Source: CAVQBL01 sp963710715 | GTDB taxonomy: Bacteria; Pseudomonadota; Gammaproteobacteria; DSM-16500 | Direction of reading: 5' to 3' | Assembly (NCBI GenBank): GCA_963710715.1 | Contig: CAVQBL010000017.1 | Span: 62,001-126,000, forward strand | Length of the DNA stretch: 64,000 nt | Part shown: positions 1 through 8,432 of the stretch, one piece after another | Numbering within the stretch: position 1 is the first letter of the stretch | Layout: every line of letters starts with the position of its first letter | Notes under the pieces: generated by a model | What the model saw: the letters and a program-made list of their open reading frames with translations, nothing else | What the model was told of the DNA's origin: nothing | The model's database searches: none | Made by a program: the position numbers and the translations under genes

Positions 1-699
1 AAAGCATTTATTTCCGGTGGCTCAATCAGTGATGTATATGTCTGCATGGTGCGCACCGGTGGTGACAGTCCCAAAGGAATTAGTTGCATCTTAGTAGAAA
101 AAAATACGCCCGGTTTGAGTTTTGGCAAAAAAGAATTAAAACTCGGTTGGCATAGTCAACCCACTACTATGGTATTTTTTGAAAATTGCCGCGTTCCTGT
201 AAAAAATCGTATTGGAGCGGAGGGGCAAGGATTTAATATTGCATTGTCCGCATTAAACGGTGGCCGCATTAATATTGCAGCATGTTCTCTGGGTGGTGCT
301 AAAGCATGTTTGACTTATGCAAAACAACACATGCATGAGCGCGAACAATTTAAAAAGAAGCTCACTGAATTTGAAGCATTGCAATTTAGATTTGCTGATA
401 TGTTAACTGATTTAGAAGCAGCACGTCTAATGATTTACCGCGCTGCATCTACGCTTGATAAACAAGATCCCAATGCACCCATGTATTGCGCGATGGCAAA
501 ACGCTTTGCCACAGATCATTGCTTTCAAATTTGCGATGGCACTCTACAAATTTTTGGTGGCTATGGATATATTTGCGAATATCCTATTGAACGTTATTTC
601 CGTGATTTACGTGTGCATTCTATTTTAGAAGGCACAAATGAAATTATGCGACTGATTATTTCGCGCCGTGCGTTGAGTGAAGAGTTTGTGATTGAGTAA
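1..699 (+). CDS. Isobutyryl-CoA dehydrogenase (ACAD8-type acyl-CoA dehydrogenase), 3' part
   Basis: The reading frame is open from base 1, so this is the C-terminal ~232 residues of a flavin-dependent acyl-CoA dehydrogenase whose start lies outside the window. The visible part covers the middle beta domain (KAFISGG, KGISCILVEK) and the C-terminal helical domain, with LNGGRINIAACSLGGA, GGYGY and the catalytic-glutamate segment LEGTNEIMR. The wording is closest to animal and bacterial ACAD8, which oxidises isobutyryl-CoA to methacrylyl-CoA in valine breakdown. The nearby mmsB and mmsA (3-hydroxyisobutyrate and methylmalonate-semialdehyde dehydrogenases) support the valine assignment. A different short branched acyl-CoA substrate cannot be excluded. 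An AbiE toxin gene ends immediately after its stop, on the other strand. Confidence 0.88.
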   Translation, partial: KAFISGGSISDVYVCMVRTGGDSPKGISCILVEKNTPGLSFGKKELKLGWHSQPTTMVFFENCRVPVKNRIGAEGQGFNIALSALNGGRINIAACSLGGAKACLTYAKQHMHEREQFKKKLTEFEALQFRFADMLTDLEAARLMIYRAASTLDKQDPNAPMYCAMAKRFATDHCFQICDGTLQIFGGYGYICEYPIERYFRDLRVHSILEGTNEIMRLIISRRALSEEFVIE

Positions 700-1554
700 T
701 TAGACCAAATAACTACTCAACTTATCCACTCGCAATAGAAAAAATTCTTTAGACCATAAATCAAGCGTGGCCAACTCTCGTGGTTTCAAAAATCGAGAAA
801 CGTCTTTTTTTGCATCATTCCAATCGATACTATTAATTTTTGTTTTTAATTCCTTTAGGAACCATTCTGGAGTGACTAAAATATTCTGGCTCTCCCAAGG
901 ACCTTTTTGTTCGATAGCATGACTTAATAATGAAAAGTTAATCGATGTTTTCCTTGATACATACCATAAAAAATCATACCAATCTCGGCCTTTTGCATAA
1001 TCACGACAAAATAAAGCGTGGCTTTTGCTCGCAAATAAACTCGGTAAATCTTGAGTTTGGACACTATACGGCAGAGGAAAATCTAGATATTTTAATGCAC
1101 TTTTAGAACCTGCTGGTGGATTAGTATCAACTTCCAATTTAATTTGCAGCTTGGGTCGATTTGTTCTTAAATCTTTTAAGATTAAAAGACCACCTGTAGA
1201 ATCTGCTTTTAAAAAAGCAGACTTAACAGCTTTATCTAAGTTTTTTTTATTAACTACCTCTAACACATAGCCATACGCATCGAATTCTTCACGCATACTT
1301 TTAACATATACATCCCAATCAAAATTTTTATTTGGTTTATCTAAAACAAAATACAAATCTTCAGAAAACCTTTCTAATCCATATAAAATTCTAAGACAAG
1401 TTCCGCCTTGGAAAGCAGCAACTTGAAAAAATCCAGCACGGGAAAGTGCCATCAATGCAATTTCTTGTACAATCTCTTTTAAAGCATTCTCTTGCTCAAG
1501 AACAGTTTGGCATTGATAAGTTAGCAATCTATCTTGAATAATCTCAACACTCAT
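700..1554 (-). CDS. abiEii: AbiEii-like nucleotidyltransferase toxin (type IV TA)
   Basis: A 284-aa protein of the AbiEii/AbiGii (DUF1814) nucleotidyltransferase family, the toxin of type IV toxin-antitoxin and abortive-infection systems. The N-terminal GGT-LR signature (FQGGTCLRILYGLERFSED) sits at residues ~48-66 and a second motif, KLEVDTNPP, near residue 140. Family members normally read SEDLDF after the GGT motif. Here it is SEDLYF, so the second acidic residue of the DxD pair is a tyrosine (codon TAT, one base from GAT). The toxin may therefore be weakened or use another residue. It is encoded 53 bp downstream of the AbiEi-like antitoxin on the same strand, as in known abiE operons. Confidence 0.85.
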   Translation of the reverse strand: MSVEIIQDRLLTYQCQTVLEQENALKEIVQEIALMALSRAGFFQVAAFQGGTCLRILYGLERFSEDLYFVLDKPNKNFDWDVYVKSMREEFDAYGYVLEVVNKKNLDKAVKSAFLKADSTGGLLILKDLRTNRPKLQIKLEVDTNPPAGSKSALKYLDFPLPYSVQTQDLPSLFASKSHALFCRDYAKGRDWYDFLWYVSRKTSINFSLLSHAIEQKGPWESQNILVTPEWFLKELKTKINSIDWNDAKKDVSRFLKPRELATLDLWSKEFFLLRVDKLSSYLV

Positions 1555-1607
1555 TTTTTATCTCTCTCACTTTAGCTTATGGCTCCCGACTTACCCTAAC
1601 ACAATAT

Positions 1608-2243
1608 TCAGATTAATTCTTTTTTGATACCTTTCAAAAAACGACTCATTCGCGTATGATGATAATATTCATCAAGCAATTGAATTTCTTCATCGCGCAA
1701 AAAAAGTAACTCTTCTTTGTTAATGCGCAAGCTTTTTAACAAAGGCTCAAGATTGCTCCATTCTTTCTTGTAACAATAAACATAATCACAAATCGCTTTC
1801 CACGGTTTAGCCATAAAAAATTGATATCCATTTTCTTTAATCAGCTCTACCAGAGTGTAAAAATTTTCGCGAGGTAAGTGTAAATAACTAAATACTCCTA
1901 CTGGCGTTTGAAATTCTTTAGAACGCTTACTCGTCGCACTCGTTACTGTATAAACGGTTTCCGGAATTAATTTATGAAAGCTGAGCGCAGATTCAAGACT
2001 GATATAAGATGGACCATAAATATATTGGGATAACTCAAATGGGTGAGGTTTGGTTAAATAACCCATTTTATCAGTAAGACAATATAATCCTCTGCGAATG
2101 TGCAATAACTTGCCCTGAGCCAACAGCCGTTTTACCTTGCCATAACGACTGTCTGGGGTTCCATCTAATAGTACCTTAAGTTCACTATCTGTAAGATAGG
2201 GTCTAGAGTACCTTTGCAATGTATTCTCTAATGATTTAGTCAT
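1608..2243 (-). CDS. abiEi: AbiEi-like antitoxin / autorepressor
   Basis: A 211-aa protein with an N-terminal winged-helix region (residues ~15-60, ending LLHIRRGLYCL) and a C-terminal domain with the PHPFELSQYIYGPSYISLESAL segment typical of AbiEi family antitoxins. In studied AbiE systems the antitoxin both blocks toxicity and represses the operon by binding inverted repeats in the promoter. Two such repeats flank the promoter found just upstream (see the separate entries). It is the first gene of the pair, with the toxin following on the same strand. Start ATG at 2243 is the only in-frame choice that keeps the HTH complete. Confidence 0.85.
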   Translation of the reverse strand: MTKSLENTLQRYSRPYLTDSELKVLLDGTPDSRYGKVKRLLAQGKLLHIRRGLYCLTDKMGYLTKPHPFELSQYIYGPSYISLESALSFHKLIPETVYTVTSATSKRSKEFQTPVGVFSYLHLPRENFYTLVELIKENGYQFFMAKPWKAICDYVYCYKKEWSNLEPLLKSLRINKEELLFLRDEEIQLLDEYYHHTRMSRFLKGIKKELI

Positions 2244-2259
2244 AAAATACTATAACGAT

Positions 2260-2278
2260 ACTGTCGTAATTTGACAGT
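2260..2278. promoter_or_regulatory. AbiE operator-like inverted repeat 1
   Basis: Perfect 6-bp inverted repeat ACTGTC-N7-GACAGT in the leader between the abiEi start codon and the predicted -10 box. It is nearly identical to the copy at 2331-2349. The position just downstream of the -10 suggests a repressor site. Confidence 0.7.
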
Positions 2279-2287
2279 TTCATTCTT

Positions 2288-2317
2288 ATTGTAGCATATA
2301 ATAGATTCAATATGCAA
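2288..2317 (-). promoter_or_regulatory. Predicted abiE promoter
   Basis: On the minus strand a -35-like TTGCAT (2317-2312) and a -10-like TACAAT (2293-2288) are separated by 18 bp, about 45 bp before the abiEi start. The two ACTGTC-N7-GACAGT repeats lie on either side of this pair. Confidence 0.55.
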
Positions 2318-2330
2318 ATTTATGTATAAT

Positions 2331-2349
2331 ACTGTCATATTTTGACAGT
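2331..2349. promoter_or_regulatory. AbiE operator-like inverted repeat 2
   Basis: Second ACTGTC-N7-GACAGT repeat, 71 bp from the first and upstream of the predicted -35 box. Two repeats bracketing the promoter match the arrangement described for AbiEi autoregulation in other bacteria. Confidence 0.7.
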
Positions 2350-2450
2350 ATCTTGCATTTATAAGCGAAAAACTATCTTATATCGCAATATTAAAATTTA
2401 TACGGTAGAATAGTTCTTTTAATAACCACTAATAACCAATTAGAATAATC

Positions 2451-3332
2451 ATGCCAATTACTCATCTTTTATTAGCTCTATTAGTAGTTGTAGTCTGGGG
2501 ACTCAATTTCCTCTTTGTTACACTTGCACTGGAAGAAATTTCTCCCCTATTACTGTGTACAGTACGATTTATTCTTGCAAGTGTTCCAGCTATTTTTTTT
2601 ATAAAACCTCCCGCTATTTCCTTTAAAACAGTAGTACTCTATGGGTTAGTGATGTTTGCTTTACAGTTTGGATTACTGTTTGTAGGGATGCAAGCAGGTA
2701 TGACACCCGGCGTAACGTCATTGCTCATGCAAGTTCAAGTATTTTTTAGCATGTTTTTCGCGGCGATTTTATTAGGTGAAATACCTTATGTTTGGCAGAT
2801 TATCGGAGCATTGGTTTCATTCGCGGGTATCGGGGTTGTTGCTTTGCATTTCGATAATGATGAAATCTCACTGATAGGCTTTTTATTTATACTTGCTGCA
2901 GCAGCGACCTGGGGAATAGGTAATCTTATTACCAGAAAATCCAGCAATATTAATATGATTGCCCTCGTCGTCTGGGGAAGTTTCACTGCATGGATTCCAA
3001 TGTTAATCGCCTTTTTAATATTCGAAGGGCCTAGCAGTATTGTTTTTAGTTACCATCATTTGACTTGGTTGGGCACAGCCTCTGTGCTTTATATTGTTTA
3101 CGGATCAACATGGGTTGGATATGGCGTATGGAATTGGTTACTGGGTCGTTATCCTGTTGGACTCATCGTGCCTTTCACATTGTTAGTACCAATCGTAGGT
3201 ATATTAGGTTCCGTTTTAATATTAGATGAACCTTTCCATCTTTGGAAAGTAGCTGCTGGGCTGTTAGTTATTGGTGGCCTATGTATAAGCCTGCTTGGCA
3301 CACGATTTTTTTCTGCGCCTAAGCGTGCTTAG
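2451..3332 (+). CDS. eamA: EamA-like drug/metabolite exporter (DMT superfamily)
   Basis: A 293-aa inner-membrane protein with about ten hydrophobic segments in two EamA repeats. The start LLALLVVVVWGLNF and the later LLGRYPVGLIVPFTLLVPIVG closely resemble E. coli EamA (YdeD), an exporter of O-acetylserine and cysteine. The assignment to EamA proper is by remembered similarity; the substrate is inferred. Its stop overlaps the mmsB stop by 4 bp on the opposite strand (convergent). No clear ribosome-binding site precedes the ATG at 2451, but the protein begins at the expected family position. Confidence 0.82.
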   Translation: MPITHLLLALLVVVVWGLNFLFVTLALEEISPLLLCTVRFILASVPAIFFIKPPAISFKTVVLYGLVMFALQFGLLFVGMQAGMTPGVTSLLMQVQVFFSMFFAAILLGEIPYVWQIIGALVSFAGIGVVALHFDNDEISLIGFLFILAAAATWGIGNLITRKSSNINMIALVVWGSFTAWIPMLIAFLIFEGPSSIVFSYHHLTWLGTASVLYIVYGSTWVGYGVWNWLLGRYPVGLIVPFTLLVPIVGILGSVLILDEPFHLWKVAAGLLVIGGLCISLLGTRFFSAPKRA

Positions 3333-4216
3333 AAACCAGCAATCATTTTTATAATGCCAGAAAAATCGACTTCACCATTACCTTGATTCACAAAAAAAGA
3401 ATATAACTCCGATGCTTCTGCGCCCAGAGGAATAGAAGCACCTACGCTTTCTGCAGCATGTTGGCCTAAACGTAAATCTTTCAACATCATTTTCGCCATA
3501 AATCCAGCTTTATAATCATTATTTGAAGGCGCTTGTTCAACCAAGCCTGGCACGGGACAATAACTCGTCATAGACCAACATTGTCCTGAAGCATTAGAAC
3601 TAATTTCAAAAAATTTTTTCGGATCAAGACCTAATTTTCGACCTAAACTAAACCCTTCACTTACTGCAATCATAGAAATGCCTAAAATTAAATTATTACA
3701 AATCTTTGCCGCTTGACCGTGCCCTGCACTTCCTGCATGCACAATTTTTTTTCCCATTTTTTCTAATAATAGTTTCGCTTGTAAAAAATTTTTTTCACTG
3801 CCACCCACCATAAAAGTGAGTGTTGCTGCTTTTGCACCGGCCACACCGCCGGATACAGGAGCATCCAGCATGGCAATACTTTTACTCTCTGCAATTTTAT
3901 GTAATTCTTTTGTAGTCGTAATTTCAATGGATGAAGAATCAATATATAAAACATTTTTTTTAGCGTTGGCAAATAAGCCTTCGAGTTGTAAACACACATC
4001 ACTCACTTGTTGTCCCGTTTGTAACATAGTAATAATAACATCCGCATTTTTTGCAGCATCGGCAAGTGATTTTGCAGCAACTGCTCCTTGCGTTGTGAGT
4101 TCTTTTATTGCTGCGGGTACCACGTCATAAACAGTTACATTAAATCCAGCTTTCAATAAATTTTGTGCCATGGGATTTCCCATGTGACCTAAACCAATGA
4201 AGCTAATGTGTGTCAT
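3329..4216 (-). CDS. mmsB: 3-hydroxyisobutyrate dehydrogenase
   Basis: A 295-aa NAD-dependent dehydrogenase of the beta-hydroxyacid family. It has an N-terminal Rossmann motif IGLGHMGNPMAQNLLKAG (residues ~6-23), the substrate-binding signature DAPVSGG (~118-124) and the catalytic-lysine region GHGQAAKICNN (~166-176). The enzyme oxidises 3-hydroxyisobutyrate to methylmalonate semialdehyde in valine degradation. The next enzyme, mmsA, lies just upstream on the same strand (gap 4217-4351), so the two are probably co-transcribed. A dispersed palindromic repeat occupies that gap. Confidence 0.93.
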   Translation of the reverse strand: MTHISFIGLGHMGNPMAQNLLKAGFNVTVYDVVPAAIKELTTQGAVAAKSLADAAKNADVIITMLQTGQQVSDVCLQLEGLFANAKKNVLYIDSSSIEITTTKELHKIAESKSIAMLDAPVSGGVAGAKAATLTFMVGGSEKNFLQAKLLLEKMGKKIVHAGSAGHGQAAKICNNLILGISMIAVSEGFSLGRKLGLDPKKFFEISSNASGQCWSMTSYCPVPGLVEQAPSNNDYKAGFMAKMMLKDLRLGQHAAESVGASIPLGAEASELYSFFVNQGNGEVDFSGIIKMIAGF

Positions 4217-4244
4217 GAAAAAAATCTCCTATAACTCGCAGTCC

Positions 4245-4346
4245 CGTCATTGCGAGGAGCGCGCTTTTTGCGACGAAGCAATCCAGAGAACGTACAACGT
4301 TTCCCTGGATTGCTTCACCCGCAAAGAGCGCGGGTTCGCAATGACG
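4245..4346. repeat. Dispersed palindromic repeat, copy 1
   Basis: About 100 bp bounded by CGTCATTGCGAGGAGC on the left and CGCAATGACG on the right, with an internal inverted pair CAATCCAG / CTGGATTGCTTC. It fills the mmsB-mmsA gap. Related copies lie at about 13191, 18271, 21673 and 23886. Confidence 0.8.
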
Positions 4347-4351
4347 AGAAC

Positions 4352-5845
4352 TCACTTCGATGTTGGAATAGTAAACTCCGCACCACCTTTTACATTCTGT
4401 GGCCAACGTTGTGTAATCGTTTTTACTTTTGTATAAAATCTCATGCCTTCGCTGCTGTGCATGGGGATATCACCCAAGACAGAACGTTTCCAACCACCAA
4501 AACTGTGATATGCAACTGGTACGGGAATTGGAATATTGATTCCCACCATACCAACTTGTACTTTTGACGCAAACGTACGCGCAGCATTGCCATCACGCGT
4601 AAATATAGCGGTGCCATTACCATACTCATGCTCACTCACTAATTTTAATGCTGTTGCAAAATCTGGCACACGCACAATGGCAAGCACGGGACCAAAAATT
4701 TCTTCTTTATAAATTCGCATGTCAGATTGCACATGATCAAACAAGCTGCCACCCATAAAAAACCCTTTTTCTTGGCCTTTTAATTTTAAGTTTCGACCAT
4801 CTACAACAAGATCTGCGCCTTCTTTTACTCCCAAATCGATGTAAGAACGCACTCGCTCCCAATGCTGTTTCGTCACTAATGGCCCCATTTCAATATCAGG
4901 TACAGTGCCAGGACCAATTTTTAAATTTTGCACGCGTGGTGTTATTTTTTTGACTAATTGATCTGCTAGTGCATCACCCACAGCAACGACAACAGAAATT
5001 GCCATACAACGTTCACCCGCTGAGCCATACGCTGCGCCTACAATGGCATCTGCTGCTTGATCTAAATCGGCATCTGGCATCACTACGCAATGATTTTTTG
5101 CCCCACCAAATGCTTGCGCACGTTTGCCATGAGCCGTCGCTGTTTTAAAAACATGTTCTGCAACTGCAGTGGATCCCACAAAGCTCACTGCTTTGATGTC
5201 GGGATGTGCTAATAACACTTCTACAGCTTCTTGATCACCTTGCACAATATTAATGACACCATCAGGCACACCCGCTTGTTTTGCTAATTCAACTAACCGT
5301 ACCGGACAAGATGGATCTTTTTCCGAGGGTTTTAATACGAATGTATTTCCGCAAGCAATTGCCATTGGAAACATCCACAAAGGAATCATCGCAGGAAAAT
5401 TAAAAGGTGTAATACCAGCGCACACTCCTAAGGGTTGACGTATTGAGTAGCTGTCAACATCGGTCGCAACATCTTCTGCGTACGTGCCTTTTAAATGATA
5501 TGGAATGCCACAAACAAATTCGACAACTTCGATACCACGTTGCACCGATCCACGCGCATCACTTAAAGTTTTACCATGTTCTTGTGTAATTAATCGTGCT
5601 AATTCATCGGTGTGTTCTTCTAACAATGATTTGTATTGAAATAAAATGCGTGCACGTCGCAAGGGCGTTGTTGCTGACCAAGCAGGGAAAGCTGATTTTG
5701 CTGCCGCAATGGCTTTTTCTACTGCGGATTTATTCGCCATAGCAACTTGGCCAATGACACTGCCCGTTGCAGGGTTATATAAATCTTGCGTTCTACCTTG
5801 TTCGATAACAGGTTTACCGTTGATGAAGTGTGTGACTTGATACAT
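4352..5845 (-). CDS. mmsA: CoA-acylating methylmalonate-semialdehyde dehydrogenase
   Basis: A 497-aa aldehyde dehydrogenase superfamily enzyme converting methylmalonate semialdehyde to propionyl-CoA, the last step specific to valine. Visible motifs include the N-terminal HFINGKPV, the cofactor loop FVGSTAVAEHV, and the catalytic cysteine in GSAGERCMAIS (residue ~285). CoA-acylating members characteristically have Arg before that Cys, as here. ATG at 5845 is preceded by AAGGAAGG, which decides the start; an in-frame TTG 18 bases upstream lies within that ribosome-binding site and is unlikely. It lies upstream of mmsB on the same strand. Confidence 0.94.
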   Translation of the reverse strand: MYQVTHFINGKPVIEQGRTQDLYNPATGSVIGQVAMANKSAVEKAIAAAKSAFPAWSATTPLRRARILFQYKSLLEEHTDELARLITQEHGKTLSDARGSVQRGIEVVEFVCGIPYHLKGTYAEDVATDVDSYSIRQPLGVCAGITPFNFPAMIPLWMFPMAIACGNTFVLKPSEKDPSCPVRLVELAKQAGVPDGVINIVQGDQEAVEVLLAHPDIKAVSFVGSTAVAEHVFKTATAHGKRAQAFGGAKNHCVVMPDADLDQAADAIVGAAYGSAGERCMAISVVVAVGDALADQLVKKITPRVQNLKIGPGTVPDIEMGPLVTKQHWERVRSYIDLGVKEGADLVVDGRNLKLKGQEKGFFMGGSLFDHVQSDMRIYKEEIFGPVLAIVRVPDFATALKLVSEHEYGNGTAIFTRDGNAARTFASKVQVGMVGINIPIPVPVAYHSFGGWKRSVLGDIPMHSSEGMRFYTKVKTITQRWPQNVKGGAEFTIPTSK

Positions 5846-5914
5846 GGAGTTCCCTTCCTTCAAATAATATTTTTAACATTGTAATCAAAAATCGAGTCGG
5901 CGTCATTTATTCAC

Positions 5915-6286
5915 TTACAGAAACTTATGATAATCACAGTGCAATTCTTCAGCCAGTTTTTTAGCTAATGCTTTTCCTATAGGCCGTTTATTATTTTCCA
6001 TTTCTGATAAGTGATGCTGCCTCACTTTAAGACGATGAGCGAGTTCTTTTTGAGTCAAATCCGAACGAGTTCGATAAATACGTAAATAATAACCTGGTGT
6101 TTTGTATGTTTTACCATGATGCGCTTTTGTTTCTGCATGTAACGTAGATGCAGCAATACTCGTTTCTTCAAGATACTCATTCAATGCAGCATGAATCACT
6201 TGTCTGATCTTTTTGGCTTGATGATATTCAAACGGTTTAATACGAATATCCGCAAGTGGATGATGTAGTACTATAACTTCTTTCAT
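5915..6286 (-). CDS. XRE-family antitoxin (HigA/RelB-like)
   Basis: A 123-aa protein with a C-terminal Cro/C1 helix-turn-helix (residues ~75-115; LTQKELAHRLKVRQHHLSEM) and an N-terminal extension likely to contact the toxin. Its start overlaps the toxin stop by 4 bp, a toxin-first order seen in higBA systems. It should neutralise the RelE-like toxin and repress the operon; the palindrome at 6552-6568 is a candidate binding site. Family assignment is firm, the exact TA subclass less so. Confidence 0.82.
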   Translation of the reverse strand: MKEVIVLHHPLADIRIKPFEYHQAKKIRQVIHAALNEYLEETSIAASTLHAETKAHHGKTYKTPGYYLRIYRTRSDLTQKELAHRLKVRQHHLSEMENNKRPIGKALAKKLAEELHCDYHKFL

Positions 6287-6558
6287 TGATAAGCATCCTT
6301 CCGATGACCAAGATAAAATATTTCAATAAATAACTCTTTTTCTTTTACTACATACCTCATTCGATAACGGTAATTAAGACGTATTCGATATTCATTTTCA
6401 TCCGTTTTTCTTACATCCCAATAACGAGGGTGTGGACCTTCCTTCTCTAAATCAGCCACCGCCTCATCAACAATATCTTGAACAGAACGCGGTAATTTTT
6501 TCAGTTGCATATATGCTTTTTTTAATATTTTTACATCCCAATTCTTATAATATACCAT
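6283..6558 (-). CDS. RelE/HigB-like ribonuclease toxin
   Basis: A 91-aa toxin of the RelE/ParE superfamily. The fold signature is visible as helices with LKKLPRSVQDIVDEAVADLE, then PHPRYWDVRKT, then the basic strand YRIRLNYRYRMRYVV and the C-terminal LFIEIFYLGHRKDAY. Relatives cleave ribosome-bound mRNA. ATG 6558 is preceded by AGGAGA on the minus strand. The antitoxin follows with a 4-bp overlap. The start codon itself is part of a perfect palindrome. Confidence 0.82.
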   Translation of the reverse strand: MVYYKNWDVKILKKAYMQLKKLPRSVQDIVDEAVADLEKEGPHPRYWDVRKTDENEYRIRLNYRYRMRYVVKEKELFIEIFYLGHRKDAYQ

Positions 6559-6568
6559 AAAATGGTAT
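6552..6568. promoter_or_regulatory. Palindrome over the toxin start (candidate operator)
   Basis: ATACCAT-AAA-ATGGTAT, a perfect 7-bp inverted repeat covering the toxin start codon. It could bind the XRE antitoxin or form an mRNA hairpin that limits translation initiation. Function is inferred from position only. Confidence 0.5.
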
Positions 6569-6590
6569 CTCCTGTAAATTATAGCACATT

Positions 6591-6772
6591 ATCCTAAATT
6601 CGGCAGTTAAACCCTACTGCGAGAGGCTACTGCATTGAATCTAGGAATTTTTTTCGATCTTTTTTGGCTCACCGTACAGGTGAGTACTGCCTCGCCAAAA
6701 AAGACCGAAAAAAACTCCTATCTTCAACGCATTAGCCTCTCTCGCTACGGGTTTAACTGCCGAATTTAGGAT
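6591..6772. repeat. 182-bp hairpin element (MITE-like)
   Basis: Two 24-bp terminal inverted repeats (6591-6614 and 6749-6772, starting ATCCTAAATTCGGCAG) match perfectly and are extended inward by a long imperfect inverted repeat, so almost the whole 182 bp can fold into one hairpin around about 6675-6695. No reading frame is present. A related solo end lies at 6930-6953, and shorter copies of the terminal motif occur at 10650 and 58986. It looks like a non-autonomous mobile element or long structured RNA. The rest of 6559-6967 holds no gene I can support. Confidence 0.75.
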
Positions 6773-6929
6773 TATTCTTTATTTTCATTACAGCATTAAA
6801 TTTATGAAGGTAAACAAAAAACAGATTGCGATGAATAAATAGTGATCAGCAGAAGGGAAAATTACTTAATTTTACAAAATAAATAAAGTATCTCACAGAA
6901 TTGAGACAAAAAAAATAATGTCTTGTATA

Positions 6930-6953
6930 ATCCTAAATTTGGCAATTAAACCC
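6930..6953. repeat. Solo end of the 182-bp element
   Basis: Matches the left terminal repeat of the 6591-6772 element with three mismatches (ATCCTAAATTTGGCAATT...), ending 14 bp before the permease start codon. Confidence 0.6.
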
Positions 6954-6967
6954 TTGCGAGTCCCGTA

Positions 6968-8338
6968 ATGAACCTCCTCCGCAAAAAACCCATCACTCAA
7001 GAAATTAACACCGACTCTTCGTTGCGTAGTTGTCTTACTGCTTTTGATCTAGTGCTACTTGGAATCGGTGCCATTATCGGTGCAGGTGTATTTGTGCTAA
7101 CCGGTGTTGCAGCAGCGACTAAAGCCGGACCCGGTGTTTGCATTTCTTATATCATTGCTGGATTTGCAGCCATGTTTGCTGCTTTTGCATATGCTGAACT
7201 TGCAACCAGTATTGGTGGTTGTGGCAGTGCCTACAATTATGCTTACACTGGTTTTGGTGAACTCATTGCATGGATTATTGGCTGGGATTTGTTACTGGAA
7301 TATATGTTAAGTGTTTCAACTGTTGCTATCGGCTGGTCTGGATATGTCAACAACGCATTACAATCTCTCAATATATCTATTCCATCTATTTTACTTAAAA
7401 ATCCTGCTGAAGGTGGCGTCATTAATATTCTCGCCGCTGCTATTATTTTTGTACTGGCCGCACTGCTCTGCATCGGTACCAAAGAAAGTTCGCGCTTTAA
7501 TATTGTGATTGTATTTATCAAATTATTCGCCATTGCAATTTTTGTCGTGGTTGCGATAGGGCATGTTAATTTTAATAATTGGCAGCATTTTTTTCCCTTT
7601 GGATGGACAGGTGTGATGCAAGGCGCTGCGTTAGTATTTTTTGCATATATTGGTTTTGATGCACTTTCAACTGCGACTGAAGAAACTGAAAATCCTCAGC
7701 GTAATGTTCCGATTGGTATTATTGTTTCCATGATAATTTGCACAACAATTTATATTATTGTTTCTGCATTGCTGACTGGAATCGTTCCCTATACGACATT
7801 GAACGTAAAATCTCCCGTGTCTCAAGCATTATTAAATCTCGGTTATCCATTCGCTGCGGGTATGGTTGCTGCGGGCGCAATTGCTGGACTCACCACAGTT
7901 ATGTTAGTCATGTATTACGGTTTGACGCGTGTATTTCTCGCTATCTCACGCGATGGATTATTACCGCGATTTTTTGCGCACACCCATCAAAAAACGAAAA
8001 CACCTGTCCGCATTATTTTATTAACGGGCTTGATCATCGCAACTGTCGCTGGATTTTTTTCAATGGATCAAGTCGCCGAACTTGTTAATATTGGAACACT
8101 CGCTGCGTTTACTCTCGTGTGCAGTGGTGTCATTATTTTACGTATAACACAACCCTCCATGCCGCGACCATTTAAATTGTCTTGGAATCCACTCATTCCA
8201 TTACTTGGCATTTTTTTCTGTGTTTATCTCATGTTAAACCTTCCTGCCGTCACTTGGTGGCGGTTTATTATCTGGATGGCGATCGGTTTTATTATCTATT
8301 TTTCGTATGGAATCAAGCGTAGTACGCTGAATGAATGA
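6968..8338 (+). CDS. APC-family amino-acid permease
   Basis: A 456-aa inner-membrane transporter with about twelve hydrophobic segments. The first membrane helix has the family glycine motif GIGAIIGAGVFVLTG (residues ~36-50), followed by GPGVCISY and the conserved FFAYIGFDALSTATEETENPQR region (~222-243). It resembles the YfnA / cationic amino-acid transporter branch, so amino-acid uptake is likely; the substrate is not visible. The upstream region has a weak ribosome-binding site and a fragment of the 182-bp element. No gene partner is evident. Confidence 0.87.
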   Translation: MNLLRKKPITQEINTDSSLRSCLTAFDLVLLGIGAIIGAGVFVLTGVAAATKAGPGVCISYIIAGFAAMFAAFAYAELATSIGGCGSAYNYAYTGFGELIAWIIGWDLLLEYMLSVSTVAIGWSGYVNNALQSLNISIPSILLKNPAEGGVINILAAAIIFVLAALLCIGTKESSRFNIVIVFIKLFAIAIFVVVAIGHVNFNNWQHFFPFGWTGVMQGAALVFFAYIGFDALSTATEETENPQRNVPIGIIVSMIICTTIYIIVSALLTGIVPYTTLNVKSPVSQALLNLGYPFAAGMVAAGAIAGLTTVMLVMYYGLTRVFLAISRDGLLPRFFAHTHQKTKTPVRIILLTGLIIATVAGFFSMDQVAELVNIGTLAAFTLVCSGVIILRITQPSMPRPFKLSWNPLIPLLGIFFCVYLMLNLPAVTWWRFIIWMAIGFIIYFSYGIKRSTLNE

Positions 8339-8432
8339 CGGTGGTCGGAGTAAGGCCGTTGCATTGACTAAATAATGAACACAATGATATAATTGCACCC
8401 TTATTAAATTATTAACGACGAGCGGTTGATAA

